DNA of 64,000 bases from Mesorhizobium ciceri WSM4083. Lineage in GTDB: Bacteria; Pseudomonadota; Alphaproteobacteria; Rhizobiales; Rhizobiaceae. Of this stretch, positions 6,877 to 16,553 are shown piece after piece. Numbering within the stretch: the stretch's first letter is position 1; every line of letters starts with the position of its first letter. The notes beneath the pieces are model-generated. The model was not told the origin of the DNA, did not search any database, and was given only the letters and a program-made list of their open reading frames with translations. Both the position numbers and the translations under genes were made by a program. Location: positions 623,070 through 687,069 of the forward strand of contig NZ_JAFG01000003.1 of assembly GCF_000519305.1 (NCBI RefSeq). Direction: 5' to 3'.

Positions 6877-8188
6877 GCCGTCCTCCCAGGGCTTGGTTCC
6901 TCGCCCCCGCCCGCTTCGCCATCGAAAACGCCGTCTCCAGCACGGCGGCGAGAAAGCATATGCGCAGCGGCTCGATCAGGATGCCGGTGGAGGAATCCTG
7001 GAACGGGCTGCCGAACAGCAGCGTCACGCCGTGCGAAAAAATCTGCCAGATATCGAGTTCATGGGGACCGATCAGCCGCGTCGCACCCAGCCATAGCCAG
7101 GCAGCGCCCCAGTCGAGCAAGCGGTAGCCGACGACCAGCGTGCACAACAGCACCAGGCTGGAGCTGACCGTCAGCCGCACGCCGTTGGCGATCGGCAGAT
7201 AGCGCGAACGGTAGCCGGCGATGAAATGCTCGACGAAATCGCGCAGGAATTTCGGCAGGCCGGCATAGCGCTGGCCGGCGCGCTCCAGCCGGCCGTGCAC
7301 GCGCATCAGGGCAGCATCGTCGCGCACGTCATAGCCATAGATCAGCGCAGCCATCACCAGCCAGATCAGCGGCAGCAGCATGAAGAAGAACAGGTTGACG
7401 GCAACCGTCGACGGCGCGATCGAGGTGATTTCGACCGGCACCATGGGTGCGGCCGAAGCCATCGGCACCGGGTTCGCCAGCCCGTCCACTGAGGCCTGCA
7501 GGGCCGACCAGAAATTGCGGCTCATCAGCCATTGCAGCGCCGAGTCCTTCCAGCGGCTGATCACATAGAGGCCAACGAAGATCCAGTTGGTCTCGCAGAT
7601 CACTACCACGATCTGCCAGAACGACGCGGCACTTGTTTTAGCCTGCATGAACTTGGCCAGCCGGCGGATCAGCCACGACACCGCCACCGAGACGAGCAGC
7701 CAGCGTGAATCGAGTACGTCGAGCACATCAGCGCTCTGGCCGAAATCGGCCTGGTCGAGCGTCGCGCGCGAATATTGCCGCACGATATCGCCCAAAAATC
7801 CCCAGGCGGCATAGTAGGCGAAGAACGGCAGCAGCGCGATGGTGATCATCCGCACCAGCCGCGAGCCGCGCCGGTCCACTCCCGCGCCCGGCTCCGTTCG
7901 CGCCTCGGCGGTTGCGGCCTTGTCGGCGCCGCGCTGCGCGGCCAGCACATACGGCAGGCCGGGGCGCAGCACATGGAACATCGCCACCGTCACCACCAGC
8001 TGCGCCAGTGCCACCAGCGTCAGCATCGCCAGCCCGGCGAAGTGATTGGCCAGCGCCACCTTCGCCGCGAGCTGCATGAGGAGATCGCCGACCAGCACGC
8101 CGGCCAGCACGAGTGCCATGAGTTGCGGCCAGAACCGCCGCAGCAGCGAAAAACCTAGGGTGATCGGTCTGATGATATCGGCAAACAT
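6800..8188 (-). CDS. large unknown integral membrane protein
   Basis: A 462-residue protein with about eight hydrophobic segments: two near residues 20-80, one near 115-130, others near 165, 200, 255-285, 335-365 and 410. There is a charged cytoplasmic linker (residues 85-108) and an Arg-rich segment after residue 285. No transporter or enzyme motif was recognised. It converges with the A-B-C unit and overlaps protein C by 77 bases, an unusually long 3' overlap suggesting a stable arrangement. The downstream-facing start region has no strong ribosome-binding site other than GAGAACCTC. Confidence 0.75.
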   Translation of the reverse strand: MFADIIRPITLGFSLLRRFWPQLMALVLAGVLVGDLLMQLAAKVALANHFAGLAMLTLVALAQLVVTVAMFHVLRPGLPYVLAAQRGADKAATAEARTEPGAGVDRRGSRLVRMITIALLPFFAYYAAWGFLGDIVRQYSRATLDQADFGQSADVLDVLDSRWLLVSVAVSWLIRRLAKFMQAKTSAASFWQIVVVICETNWIFVGLYVISRWKDSALQWLMSRNFWSALQASVDGLANPVPMASAAPMVPVEITSIAPSTVAVNLFFFMLLPLIWLVMAALIYGYDVRDDAALMRVHGRLERAGQRYAGLPKFLRDFVEHFIAGYRSRYLPIANGVRLTVSSSLVLLCTLVVGYRLLDWGAAWLWLGATRLIGPHELDIWQIFSHGVTLLFGSPFQDSSTGILIEPLRICFLAAVLETAFSMAKRAGARNQALGGRLTSAASESAGTTAARCPGQRPGGWS

Positions 8189-8286
8189 GAGGTTCTCTCA
8201 CGATGCCACCCGCCAAAACCTTTCTAGCAAAGCATGATTGTTTTGCAAGGAAGGGGGTGGGGTCTCCTGCCAGGGGGCAGAGCGAG

Positions 8287-8445
8287 GCGCCCCCCTCTGT
8301 CCTGCCGGACATCTCCCCCTCAAGGGGGGAGATCAGCAGCTTCGTCCTCGCCGCTTTCTCTCCAACGTTGAAAATTAGCGAAAGCAGTCATGACATCCGA
8401 TCTCCCCACTTGAGGGGGAGATGTCCGGCAGGACAGAGGGGGGGT
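8287..8445. repeat. palindromic intergenic element, CTGTCCTGCCGGACATCTCC family (copy 1)
   Basis: Left arm 8287-8334 and right arm 8399-8445 are inverted copies sharing CTCTGTCCTGCCGGACATCTCC; each arm also contains a small internal CCCCCT..AGGGGGG palindrome. The spacer is about 65 bases. It lies just after the CUT2 permease gene. A second copy is at 11075-11233. Confidence 0.85.
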
Positions 8446-8464
8446 AAGCGCAGACCTTCCGTCC

Positions 8465-9481
8465 CTACCTTCGCACCCGCGACTTCAGCCACCGGTCAAA
8501 CGCCACCGCCAGGATCAGGATGAGCCCGATGACGATGCTTTGCGTGTAGGAAGAGACGTTGTTGAACTGCAGCCCGTTCTGCAGCACGCCGATCAGGGCC
8601 GCACCGACCACCGTACCGCCGACAGAGCCGATGCCGCCGAACAGCGAGGTGCCGCCGATGACGACGGCCGAAATGACCGTCAGCTCGTAGCCGATGCCGG
8701 CGACCGCTTCCGATGAATTCAGCCGCGCCGACAGCACGAAGGCCGCGAGCCCGGCGAAGAAGCCGACGATGACATAGACCGAGACCAGGATGCGGTCGAC
8801 GCGCAGGCCCGACAGCCTTGCCGCCTCGGCATTGCCGCCGACGGCATAGACGGCGCGGCCGTAGCGGGTGTAGCGCAGCACGATGTGGCACAGGATGGCG
8901 GCCGCGGCGAAGATCAGCGCCGGCACCGGCACGGGGCCGATCAGCCCGGTGCCGAACCAGCGCATCGAGGCGTCGAAGCCCGAGATCGGGCCGCCGTTTG
9001 AGATGGTCAGCGTCAGCCCGCGAAACACCGTCAGCCCGCCCAGCGTGACGACGAAAGGCGGCACTTTCAGCCGGGTGATGACAAGCCCCTGCACGCCGCC
9101 TGCGGCAGCGCCCACCACGACGGCGGCCAGCAGCGCCGCGAACCAGCCAAACCCTTGCGTGCCGCTCGTCGACAGCGACAGCGTGTTGGCGGAGCCACCC
9201 TTGGCGACCACGGCGGCGACCATGCCGCAGAAGGCGAGCAGCGAGCCGACCGACAGGTCGATGCCAGCGGTAAGGATGACGAAGGTCATGCCGAGCGCGA
9301 TCAGCCCGGTGATCGATATCTGCCTTGTGATGTTGAACAGGTTGATCGGGTCCATGAAGCTCGGCTTCAGCACGGTGAAGACGATGATCAGCGCCACCAG
9401 GAACAGCAGCGGCCCGAAGCTCATCAAAAGCCGCGCGAAGTTGATGCCGCCGCGCTGATCCTGTTCCCCCGCCACGCTCAT
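8465..9481 (-). CDS. CUT2 sugar ABC transporter permease (RbsC-like)
   Basis: A 338-residue polytopic inner-membrane protein of the BPD_transp_2 family, with about nine or ten hydrophobic segments. It has the characteristic ITGLIALGMTFVILTAGIDLSVGS stretch (split here: TFVILTAGIDLSVGS) and the VIGGTSLFGGIGSVGGTVVG segment near the C-terminus. It forms the membrane channel for a pentose or related sugar. Its ATG overlaps the stop of the ATPase gene (ATGA, 9478-9481), so it is translationally coupled as the last gene of the operon. Confidence 0.95.
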   Translation of the reverse strand: MSVAGEQDQRGGINFARLLMSFGPLLFLVALIIVFTVLKPSFMDPINLFNITRQISITGLIALGMTFVILTAGIDLSVGSLLAFCGMVAAVVAKGGSANTLSLSTSGTQGFGWFAALLAAVVVGAAAGGVQGLVITRLKVPPFVVTLGGLTVFRGLTLTISNGGPISGFDASMRWFGTGLIGPVPVPALIFAAAAILCHIVLRYTRYGRAVYAVGGNAEAARLSGLRVDRILVSVYVIVGFFAGLAAFVLSARLNSSEAVAGIGYELTVISAVVIGGTSLFGGIGSVGGTVVGAALIGVLQNGLQFNNVSSYTQSIVIGLILILAVAFDRWLKSRVRR

Positions 9482-11040
9482 AGTGTCTCCTTGCGGTCGA
9501 GTGCCATCAGTTCCATCAGTCTTTCCTCGTTTGCCTCGACGCCCGGCATCTCACCGGTGATGCGTCCCCGGCGCATGGTGACGATGCGGTCCGACACCGC
9601 AAGCACCTCGGGCAGTTCCGACGAGATCATCATCACCGCAATGCCGCGCGCCGCAAGCTGCACCAGGATCTGGTGCACCTCGGTCTTGGCGCCGACATCG
9701 ACGCCGCGCGTCGGCTCGTCGACGATCAGCACTTTCGGATCGCGCGCCAGCCAGCGCGCCAGGATCACCTTTTGCTGGTTGCCGCCCGACAGGCCTTCGA
9801 TCGCCTGCTCGGCCGAAGCCATGCGGATCGACAGCATCTTGCGAAACCCGGACAGCGCATCGCGCTCGCGCCGCTCGGCCATGAAGCCGAAACCGTTGCT
9901 GAAGCTGCCCAGCGAAGCGATGGAGAAATTCGGCAGGATGCCCAGCGCGGCAAAGATCGCCTGGTGCTTGCGGTCCTCCGGCACCAGGCCGATGCCGAGC
10001 GCAATGGCGTCCGCGGGTGATGCCGGGGCGATCGGCTTGCCGTCGAGCGTGATGGTGCCGGCCGCGATGCGGTCGGCGCCGAAGATGGCGCGCGCCAGTT
10101 CCGTGCGGCCGGACCCCACAAGCCCGGCAACGCCGAGGATTTCACCGGCCTTGAGGTCGATGTCGACGCCGTCGAGCACGATGGCGTGGGGCGCCTCGGG
10201 GTCGCGCACGGTGCGCAGGCCGCGCACCGACAGCACGACATCGCCGGCAACCGAGCGCTGCGCCGGCCGGGCGTAGAGCTCGGACGCCGCGCGGCCGACC
10301 ATCTTCTCGATGATTTTGGGCAATGCGATCGGTCCGCCCTCGCGGTCGAGATGTCCGGCCAGCCGCCCGTCGCGCAGCACCGTCATGCGGTCGCAGATGG
10401 CGGAGGCCTCCTCCAGCCGGTGGGTGACGAACATGATGGCGACCTTGTCCTTGCGCAGCCGGTCCATGATCGACAGCAGCCGCTGCACCTCGGTCTCGGT
10501 CAGTGCCGAGGTCGGCTCGTCCATGATGATCAGCCGGCTTTTCAGCGACAGGGCGCGGGCGATCTCGACCAGTTGCTGTTCGGCCACCGACAGCGCCGAC
10601 ACCGGCGTCATCGGATCTATGGAGAGACCGACGCGGGCGATGATCGTGCGGGAGTCCTGCTCCATCCGCCTCCAACTGACCAGCCCGAGCGGACCGATCG
10701 GCGCGCGGCCGATAAAGATGTTTTCCGCCACAGTCAGCGTCGGGATCAGGCTCAGTTCCTGGTAGATGGTGACAATGCCGAGCCGCTTGGCATCCTGCGG
10801 GCTCGATGGATGGTAATCGGCACCGTCGAAGATGATATGCCCGCTGGATGGCGGCATGACGCCCGAGAGGATTTTCAGCAGCGTCGATTTGCCGGCGCCG
10901 TTTTCGCCCAGCAGGCCGAGGATTTCGCCGGGGCGGATATCGAGCGAGACATCGCTGAGCGCGGTCACGCCCGAGAAATGCTTGGTGATGCCCTCGACGG
11001 CAAGCAGGACGGGTTCGGGCGATGCGGCTTCAGCTGGCAA
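9478..11040 (-). CDS. CUT2 sugar ABC transporter ATP-binding protein (RbsA-like, two ATPase domains)
   Basis: A 520-residue protein starting at TTG 11040, chosen because GGGAG lies about seven bases upstream and longer frames would run into a repeat element. Domain 1 has an intact Walker A (GLLGENGAGKST), the signature LSVAEQQLVEIARAL and Walker B LIIMDEPTSAL. Domain 2 has the degenerate Walker A typical of the family (GLVGSGRTEL), the signature LSGGNQQKVILARW and Walker B VLIVDEPTRGVDVGAK. It powers uptake together with the permease and the binding protein encoded upstream. Confidence 0.95.
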   Translation of the reverse strand: MPAEAASPEPVLLAVEGITKHFSGVTALSDVSLDIRPGEILGLLGENGAGKSTLLKILSGVMPPSSGHIIFDGADYHPSSPQDAKRLGIVTIYQELSLIPTLTVAENIFIGRAPIGPLGLVSWRRMEQDSRTIIARVGLSIDPMTPVSALSVAEQQLVEIARALSLKSRLIIMDEPTSALTETEVQRLLSIMDRLRKDKVAIMFVTHRLEEASAICDRMTVLRDGRLAGHLDREGGPIALPKIIEKMVGRAASELYARPAQRSVAGDVVLSVRGLRTVRDPEAPHAIVLDGVDIDLKAGEILGVAGLVGSGRTELARAIFGADRIAAGTITLDGKPIAPASPADAIALGIGLVPEDRKHQAIFAALGILPNFSIASLGSFSNGFGFMAERRERDALSGFRKMLSIRMASAEQAIEGLSGGNQQKVILARWLARDPKVLIVDEPTRGVDVGAKTEVHQILVQLAARGIAVMMISSELPEVLAVSDRIVTMRRGRITGEMPGVEANEERLMELMALDRKETL

Positions 11041-11074
11041 GGGTTGCTCCCGGATTGCGGCAGGCCGCGGGACA

Positions 11075-11233
11075 GCGCCCCCCTCTGTCCTGCCGGACAT
11101 CTCCCCCACGAAGGGGGAGATTGGCAGTTTTGCCGGCAGCGCCTCTTCTTGAAGGCTGGCGATTGGCGAAAGCCGAGGCAACGGCCGATCTCCCCCCATG
11201 TGGGGGAGATGTCCGGCAGGACGGAGAGGGGCG
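11075..11233. repeat. palindromic intergenic element, CTGTCCTGCCGGACATCTCC family (copy 2)
   Basis: Left arm about 11075-11122 and right arm about 11187-11233 are inverted copies and match the element at 8287-8445. It lies between the substrate-binding-protein gene and the ATPase gene of the CUT2 operon, where it could form a strong mRNA hairpin that protects the upstream message or reduces downstream expression. Confidence 0.85.
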
Positions 11234-11278
11234 CGACAGAACGCGACCTCCACCCGTCATGCGCCCAGCTTTCACAGC

Positions 11279-12226
11279 CTACTTCGTCTCGCCAATCCGC
11301 TCCGCCTTGTCGAGATTGTCCTTGCCGATGACGATCGGCGTCAAAAGCACCAGCTTCTCCTTCGGCTCGGTCTTGTCCTTGGCAAAGGCCACCGCGATGC
11401 GCACTGCGGTGCGCGACTGCTCGCCGGGGAACTGCTCGACGGTGCCGGCAAGCTTGCCGTCGCGGATAGCGACCAGCGCTTCCGGCAACGCATCGAAGCC
11501 GTAGATCTTGACGTCGGTGAAGTTGCGCGCGGCACAAGCCTCCATCGCGCCCAGCGCCATGTCGTCATTGGCGCAAACGATGGCGTCGGGCTTGCCATTG
11601 GCGGCAAGGCCGGCCTCGGTCACCGACAGCGCCTCGGCGCGGGCGAAGTTGGCGGTCTGCTCGAAGACGATCTGATACTTGTCCTTCAAGGGATCGAGCA
11701 CATTGTGCACGCCCTTGTTGCGGTCGATCGCCGGGCCGGCCCCGGGCTGGCCCTGCAGATGGAACAGCTTGGCGCCGTTGGGGAACGCCGCCACCACGGC
11801 GTTGGCTTCCGCCTCGCCGCCCTTGACGTTGTCGGCGCCGACATGGGCCAGGATGCCCTCGACGCCGTCAACGCGGCGGTCGATCGTCACCACGGGAACG
11901 CCGGCCTTGACCGCTTCCTCGATGGCCGGCGCCAGTGCGTTGACGTCGAGCGGCGAGATGACGATGGCGTTGACTTTCTGCACCAGGGCGGCCTCGATGT
12001 CGGCGGTCTGCTTGGTGGCCGAGTTCTGGCCGTCGCTCTCGGTCAAATTGACGCCTTGCGTGGCGGCTTCCGCCTTGATCTCGTTCAGCATGTGCACGAA
12101 GAACGGAAAGCCGAGACTGGGCACCGAGCCAAGGATGGTGAGCTTGTCCTGCGCAAACACCGAAGGCGCGGCAACCATCATGGCGCCGAAAGCCGCGGAC
12201 GACAGCAGGAATTCACGTCTGTTCAT
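11279..12226 (-). CDS. CUT2 sugar ABC transporter substrate-binding protein (RbsB-like)
   Basis: A 315-residue periplasmic-binding protein. The N-terminus MNRREFLLSSAAFGAMMVAA has a twin-arginine-like RRxFL motif and a hydrophobic core ending in VFAQ, so export by Tat or Sec is expected. The mature part has the peripla_BP_4 pattern (SPLDVNALAPAIEEAVKAG, then VPVVTIDRRVDG, then AIVCANDDMALGAMEA). The start is supported by GAGGAGGATCCC just upstream. It is the first gene of the CUT2 operon; the exact sugar cannot be read from sequence. Confidence 0.95.
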   Translation of the reverse strand: MNRREFLLSSAAFGAMMVAAPSVFAQDKLTILGSVPSLGFPFFVHMLNEIKAEAATQGVNLTESDGQNSATKQTADIEAALVQKVNAIVISPLDVNALAPAIEEAVKAGVPVVTIDRRVDGVEGILAHVGADNVKGGEAEANAVVAAFPNGAKLFHLQGQPGAGPAIDRNKGVHNVLDPLKDKYQIVFEQTANFARAEALSVTEAGLAANGKPDAIVCANDDMALGAMEACAARNFTDVKIYGFDALPEALVAIRDGKLAGTVEQFPGEQSRTAVRIAVAFAKDKTEPKEKLVLLTPIVIGKDNLDKAERIGETK

Positions 12227-12517
12227 GGGATCCTCCTCCACAAGAACGCACGGCCCCGGAAACCGGGCCGGTTTCAGGAAGGATCATGCGTCGGTTCAAA
12301 GTGTTGGAGCATCCTCCCTGCGCCCGAAAACGCATGCCGCTCCAGCCGGCCGCCGCTGTAAAAAGAGCCTCCCACGACGCCTGCCTGGGGATGCTAACCC
12401 AGGGTCAACCATTTGTGCAACATCGATATAACAGAGGTGCGGAGCAATTTATCGGAATTGTCGGATTTTTGAATTGCGGGCATGGGCGCCACCACCGGAG
12501 ACTGGCCCCGCCCCTGC

Positions 12518-14434
12518 TCACGGCCGACGTCGTGCGCCTGTCGCGAGCGGCTCGCTGACATGCGGGCGCCAGCCGTGGACCCGGTCCCGTCCGGCAGCCT
12601 TGGCGCCGTAGAGCGCCTCATCGGCACGCCTGAGCAGATCGGCAATCTCGATCGGGGCTCCGGGACCAAAAGTCCCCACTCCAATGCTGACCGTGACGAT
12701 GCCTTTTTCGCTGCCGGCATGTGCGAGCCTTAGATCGCGAACCTTGCCTCTGAGGTTCTCGGCGATCACGAATGCGCCGCGCGCATCGGTTTCAGGCAGG
12801 ATGAGCGCGAACTCCTCGCCCCCGTAGCGGGCGGCCGCATCGGCCGGCCGCCGAGCCGTGGCCTTGATGCAGCCGCTGACGGCACGCAGGCACTCGTCGC
12901 CGGCCGGATGGCCGTAATGATCGTTGAACCGCTTGAACCAGTCGACGTCGATGATGAGCAGGCTCAGCGGCGCCATGCTCCGCTTGCCGCGTGCGTATTC
13001 GCGCGCCAGCGCTTCATCGAAGGCCCGGCGCGTCAGCAGTTCGGTCAGGCCGTCACGGTTGGCCAGCAGGTTCAGCTTCTCGTTGGCTGCCAGCAACTCA
13101 GCCTCGACAAGCTTGGCCTCGGTGATGTCGGAATAGACGCTGAGGCTGCCGCCATTGCTAGTCGGCCTCGTCCTGACATCGAGCCAGCGCCCGTCGGAAA
13201 GCCTGATCTCCTGGCGGTTGCTGGGAAGCTTCCGTGACGCCGCAATGCCGCCGATCCAATCCTCGATCCTGTCGGGCGGCACGGCCTGTTCGCCGCGCGT
13301 GGCCGAGATGCGCAGGATATCGCGATAATCGGCGCCGGGCAGCCGGATGTCGGCCGTCTGCGGAAACATGGCAATGTACTGGGTGTTACTGAGCACCAGC
13401 TTGCCATCCCCGTCGAACATCACCAGGCCGTCGGCCATATGCGTCAGGGCGTCCGCCAGCCGGACACGGCTTTCAGCCAGTTCGTCCTCCAGTCGCCTGC
13501 GCGTGGTGATGTCGCGATTGTGCGTGATCAGCCCGACAATGGTTCCGCTCTGATCCCGGAACGGCGCTTTCAGTGTCGACAGCCATCCGTCGGGTCCGTC
13601 TTCGTGATGAAGGCGCTGCTCAATGGTGGAGGGCACGCCGGCCGCGAGAATGGCGGACTCATCCTCGTGGAATTTTCGGGCGGTTTCCTGTGGGAAGAAA
13701 TCGAAATCGGTCTTGCCGATCAGCGCCTTGGCATCCGCGGCGCGCATCAGCGTTGCGGTAGCCGGATTTGCGGCGATGAACCGACCCTCCAGATCCTTGA
13801 CATTGAGGCAATCGGGCAGCGCCTCGACGACCGCCTTGTAGATGCGCCGCGATTGCAGTGCCTCGATGCGGCGGCGTTCCTGGTAGAGCGCAAGACCCGA
13901 CAGCATGATCGAAAGAAAGATCAGCAGCGACGTCGGCAGCGCCACTTGCGGCAGCACCGCCTGCATGATCTCCTGTGGCAGGGCGAGCAGGCCGAGCAGC
14001 GAGCTGGCGGCGGCCGTTGCGGCCAGGATCAGGATGTCGACGCGACCGGGCGCGCGACCGCGCAGGGCGACATGGCCGGCAATGCCGATCGCAGTGGCGA
14101 TCGAGATCCCCATGGCGCCGGCGAACACGCCGACACCGCCTTCATGGAAACGGAACGCGACAGCGGCCAGCCCGGCGATGACACAGGCCACGGGGCCGCC
14201 GAAGAAGCCCGCCAGTGCGATCATCGTGCCGCGCAGATCGACGAAGAGGCCAGGCTGTAACTGCATCGGCGTCAGCATCAGGATCACGGCGCCGGCGCCC
14301 ATCAGCATGCCGAAAGCCGTCGCCCGGGTCAAAGCCGCCTTGCGGTCCAGCCACACATGGGTGTGGATCCAGACGGAAACGAACATCGCCACGACGGCGA
14401 GATTGGCCAGCAATTCGGACCAGGGTGAACCCAT
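12518..14434 (-). CDS. membrane diguanylate cyclase with 5TM-LytS-like sensor, PAS and GGDEF domains
   Basis: A 638-residue protein. About six hydrophobic segments occupy residues 1-190, resembling the 5TMR-LYT sensor module (DLRGTMIALAGFFGGP motif). PAS domains follow at about 200-320 (LPDCLNVKDLEGRFIAANPA) and 325-440 (DALTHMADGLVMFDGDGKLV). The GGDEF domain spans about 460-620, with RYGGEEFALILPE containing the catalytic GGEEF signature, so cyclic di-GMP synthesis is predicted. No EAL domain is present. Transcribed alone; the 276 bases to the CUT2 operon start hold the upstream promoter of that operon and nothing else visible. Confidence 0.92.
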   Translation of the reverse strand: MGSPWSELLANLAVVAMFVSVWIHTHVWLDRKAALTRATAFGMLMGAGAVILMLTPMQLQPGLFVDLRGTMIALAGFFGGPVACVIAGLAAVAFRFHEGGVGVFAGAMGISIATAIGIAGHVALRGRAPGRVDILILAATAAASSLLGLLALPQEIMQAVLPQVALPTSLLIFLSIMLSGLALYQERRRIEALQSRRIYKAVVEALPDCLNVKDLEGRFIAANPATATLMRAADAKALIGKTDFDFFPQETARKFHEDESAILAAGVPSTIEQRLHHEDGPDGWLSTLKAPFRDQSGTIVGLITHNRDITTRRRLEDELAESRVRLADALTHMADGLVMFDGDGKLVLSNTQYIAMFPQTADIRLPGADYRDILRISATRGEQAVPPDRIEDWIGGIAASRKLPSNRQEIRLSDGRWLDVRTRPTSNGGSLSVYSDITEAKLVEAELLAANEKLNLLANRDGLTELLTRRAFDEALAREYARGKRSMAPLSLLIIDVDWFKRFNDHYGHPAGDECLRAVSGCIKATARRPADAAARYGGEEFALILPETDARGAFVIAENLRGKVRDLRLAHAGSEKGIVTVSIGVGTFGPGAPIEIADLLRRADEALYGAKAAGRDRVHGWRPHVSEPLATGARRRP

Positions 14435-14653
14435 TCTTCACGCGTCCATTGTGCATCGCCATATGCGATACGGCCCTTGTGGATACGCCGCGTAAGAAAA
14501 CAAAGGGTTACGGCGCGAGTTTGCATTGTCGCGATATGCGCGCAAGCGGTGTGTGGCCGGACCGATAGCCTGTTCGCTGCTTCCATTCTTTCGGCCCAGC
14601 GCTAGTTAGGACTTGAGCCTGAGCTTTCGAAACCCCCGACATGAGAAACGCGC

Positions 14654-15355
14654 ATGAAGCCGCAAATCATCTGCCATATGCTGGCATCCCTCGACGGCAG
14701 CCTCCACCCCAGCCGCTACACGACAAGTCCGGACGGGACACGGGCTGAGTGGTCGAGCCTCTATGAGCACATCCACAACGACATGGCGGGCGACGCCTGG
14801 ATCGTCGGCCGCGTCACCATGGCCGAAATGAGCAAGGCCGCCGCGCACCCACCGGCAAATGTCGGCAGGGTCGACCGACCCCATCATTTCGCTCAACGTG
14901 GTGCCGGCAGCTATGCCGTGGCGCTCGATGCCTCGGGCAAGCTTCACTTTTCCAAACCCGACATCGGTGGCGACCACGTCGTGGTGCTGCTTGGGCGCGA
15001 CGTCGCCGACAGCCATCTGGCCGAGCTTGCCGCCGACGGCGTGTCCTATATCGTGTCGGAAGCGGCGGACATCGATCTCGCGGCGATGCTGGAGGTGCTC
15101 GGCCGCGAACTCAGCATAAGCCGGTTGCTGCTCGAGGGCGGCGCCGGCATCAACGGTTCTTTCCTCGCCGCCGGGCTCGTCGATGAATTGAGCCTTCTCG
15201 TGGCGCCCGCGATCGACGGACGCGCCGCGAACCAGGGCTTCGCCGAGCTCGGCGAGAGCGGCCTGGCAGGCAAGATGCAGTTGTCCCTGAAGAGCTGCGA
15301 GGCCTTGGCGCATGGGCTCGTCCATCTGCGCTACGCGGTCAGCCCTGGAGCATGA
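14654..15355 (+). CDS. RibD C-terminal / dihydrofolate reductase-like protein
   Basis: A 233-residue protein of the RibD_C superfamily: an N-terminal strand followed by MLASLDGSLHPS (substrate/NADPH loop), a DAWIVGRVTMAEM helix, and LLEGGAGINGSFLAAGLVDEL, the family GG-NG-x-F motif. Members reduce pterin- or riboflavin-type substrates with NADPH. No riboflavin genes are adjacent, so this is a stand-alone reductase of unknown substrate. Start at ATG 14654 fits the family N-terminus. Confidence 0.88.
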   Translation: MKPQIICHMLASLDGSLHPSRYTTSPDGTRAEWSSLYEHIHNDMAGDAWIVGRVTMAEMSKAAAHPPANVGRVDRPHHFAQRGAGSYAVALDASGKLHFSKPDIGGDHVVVLLGRDVADSHLAELAADGVSYIVSEAADIDLAAMLEVLGRELSISRLLLEGGAGINGSFLAAGLVDELSLLVAPAIDGRAANQGFAELGESGLAGKMQLSLKSCEALAHGLVHLRYAVSPGA

Positions 15356-15365
15356 TCCCGAAAAG

Positions 15366-15552
15366 TCGTCATCCTGGGGCGGAGCAAGGAGCGAAGCGAC
15401 GCAGCGCAGACCCCGGGATCCATGCCGGGACTCGGAAGCCCCGCAGCAGTGCAGAATTCTGCTCCGCTGCACCCTATGATTAAGGTCGCGGCATGGATCC
15501 CAGGGTCTCCGCGACGGAGCTGCGCTCCTGCTTCGCCCAGGGATGACGAAGT
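15366..15552. repeat. long palindromic intergenic element, GGATCCATGCC family (copy 1)
   Basis: Left arm about 15367-15426 and right arm about 15490-15551 are imperfect inverted copies of about 60 bases (GTCATCC ... GGATCCATGCC). The central part contains GCAGAATTCTGC. The 235-base gap between the flanking genes is almost wholly this element. A second copy lies at 20071-20258 in the opposite orientation. Confidence 0.85.
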
Positions 15553-15590
15553 TCAGAGACTTCGGCTCCCCTCAAACGTTGCTAGGCGCA

Positions 15591-16475
15591 TCAATACCGC
15601 ATGGCGTCGAGATCGGCGATCAGCGTCGGGCCGGTCGGGTGCCAGCCCAATCGTGCCTGTGTCAGCGCGCTGGAGGCCGGCAGATCCATCGGCGCGAACA
15701 TCGCCATCCAGCCGAAATGCTCCGCCGCCTTTTCCGGCGCGATGGAAACGACGGGCAATTTCAGGCCCCGGCCAAGCGCCTCGGCGATAGCGCGCACCTC
15801 GACGCCTTCCTCGCCGACCGCGTGATAGCGCGCGCCCGGCCGCCGCTTTTCCACGGCGAGCCGGTAAAGGCGCGCGGCGTCGAGAAGATGGCCCGCGGAG
15901 AAACGGTTGCGGCCTTCGCCGACATAGGCCGAAACGCCTTTTTCACGCGCGATTTCGATGAGCGGCGTGATGAGGCCCTGCTTGACCGGGTTGTGGACCT
16001 GCGGCAGCCGCACCACCGACACGTTGACGCCGGCCTCCAGCAAGGCATTGCCGGCCAGTTCGGAGGCAATGCGCGGATTGGGATGGCTGGGGTTGAAGAC
16101 GCCTTCGATCGCCAGTTCGCCATGTCCCGGGCTGCCCATGCCGACGCCGGAGGTGATCACCAGCGGCCGGTCGGAGCCGGCCAGTGCCGAGCCAAGAGCG
16201 GCGATGACGCGCTTGTCCTTTTCGCAATTCTCGGCAAACCGCGAGAAATCATGGTCGAACGCCGTATGGATCACAGCCTCCGCCTTCGCCGCGCCGTCGC
16301 GCAGCCCCTCGGGATCTTCGAGGGTGCCCCGATGCACCTCGGCGCCTGCCGCGACGAGCGCCTCGGCGCCGGCGTCGGAGCGGGTCACGCCGACCACCTG
16401 GTGGCCCGCCTTGATGAGTTCGGGAACGATCGCCGAACCGATGAAACCGGTCGCGCCGGTGAGAAAGATACGCAT
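15591..16475 (-). CDS. atypical short-chain dehydrogenase / NAD(P)-binding epimerase-like protein
   Basis: A 294-residue extended-SDR-like protein beginning MRIFLTGATGFIGSAIVPEL, with the TGATGFIG dinucleotide-binding motif. A GAEVHRGTLEDPEGL segment and the AVIHTAF strand follow. The usual Tyr-x-x-x-Lys catalytic pair is not evident; instead there is NPRIASELAGNALLEAG, which fits atypical SDRs of the SDR_a7 type. Divergently transcribed from the XRE regulator at 16554, which is a likely direct regulator. Confidence 0.88.
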   Translation of the reverse strand: MRIFLTGATGFIGSAIVPELIKAGHQVVGVTRSDAGAEALVAAGAEVHRGTLEDPEGLRDGAAKAEAVIHTAFDHDFSRFAENCEKDKRVIAALGSALAGSDRPLVITSGVGMGSPGHGELAIEGVFNPSHPNPRIASELAGNALLEAGVNVSVVRLPQVHNPVKQGLITPLIEIAREKGVSAYVGEGRNRFSAGHLLDAARLYRLAVEKRRPGARYHAVGEEGVEVRAIAEALGRGLKLPVVSIAPEKAAEHFGWMAMFAPMDLPASSALTQARLGWHPTGPTLIADLDAMRY

Positions 16476-16553
16476 GCAAAATCTCCTGCACAGTTGCCTG
16501 CGTAATATTGCTGGTCTATTATTCTATTAAAGTAGTGACCTTATCATGGTATA

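Noticed and set aside
12286..12558. Short plus-strand open frame upstream of the CUT2 operon
   Set aside because: No ribosome-binding site, no family pattern, and it overlaps the 3' end of the diguanylate cyclase gene.
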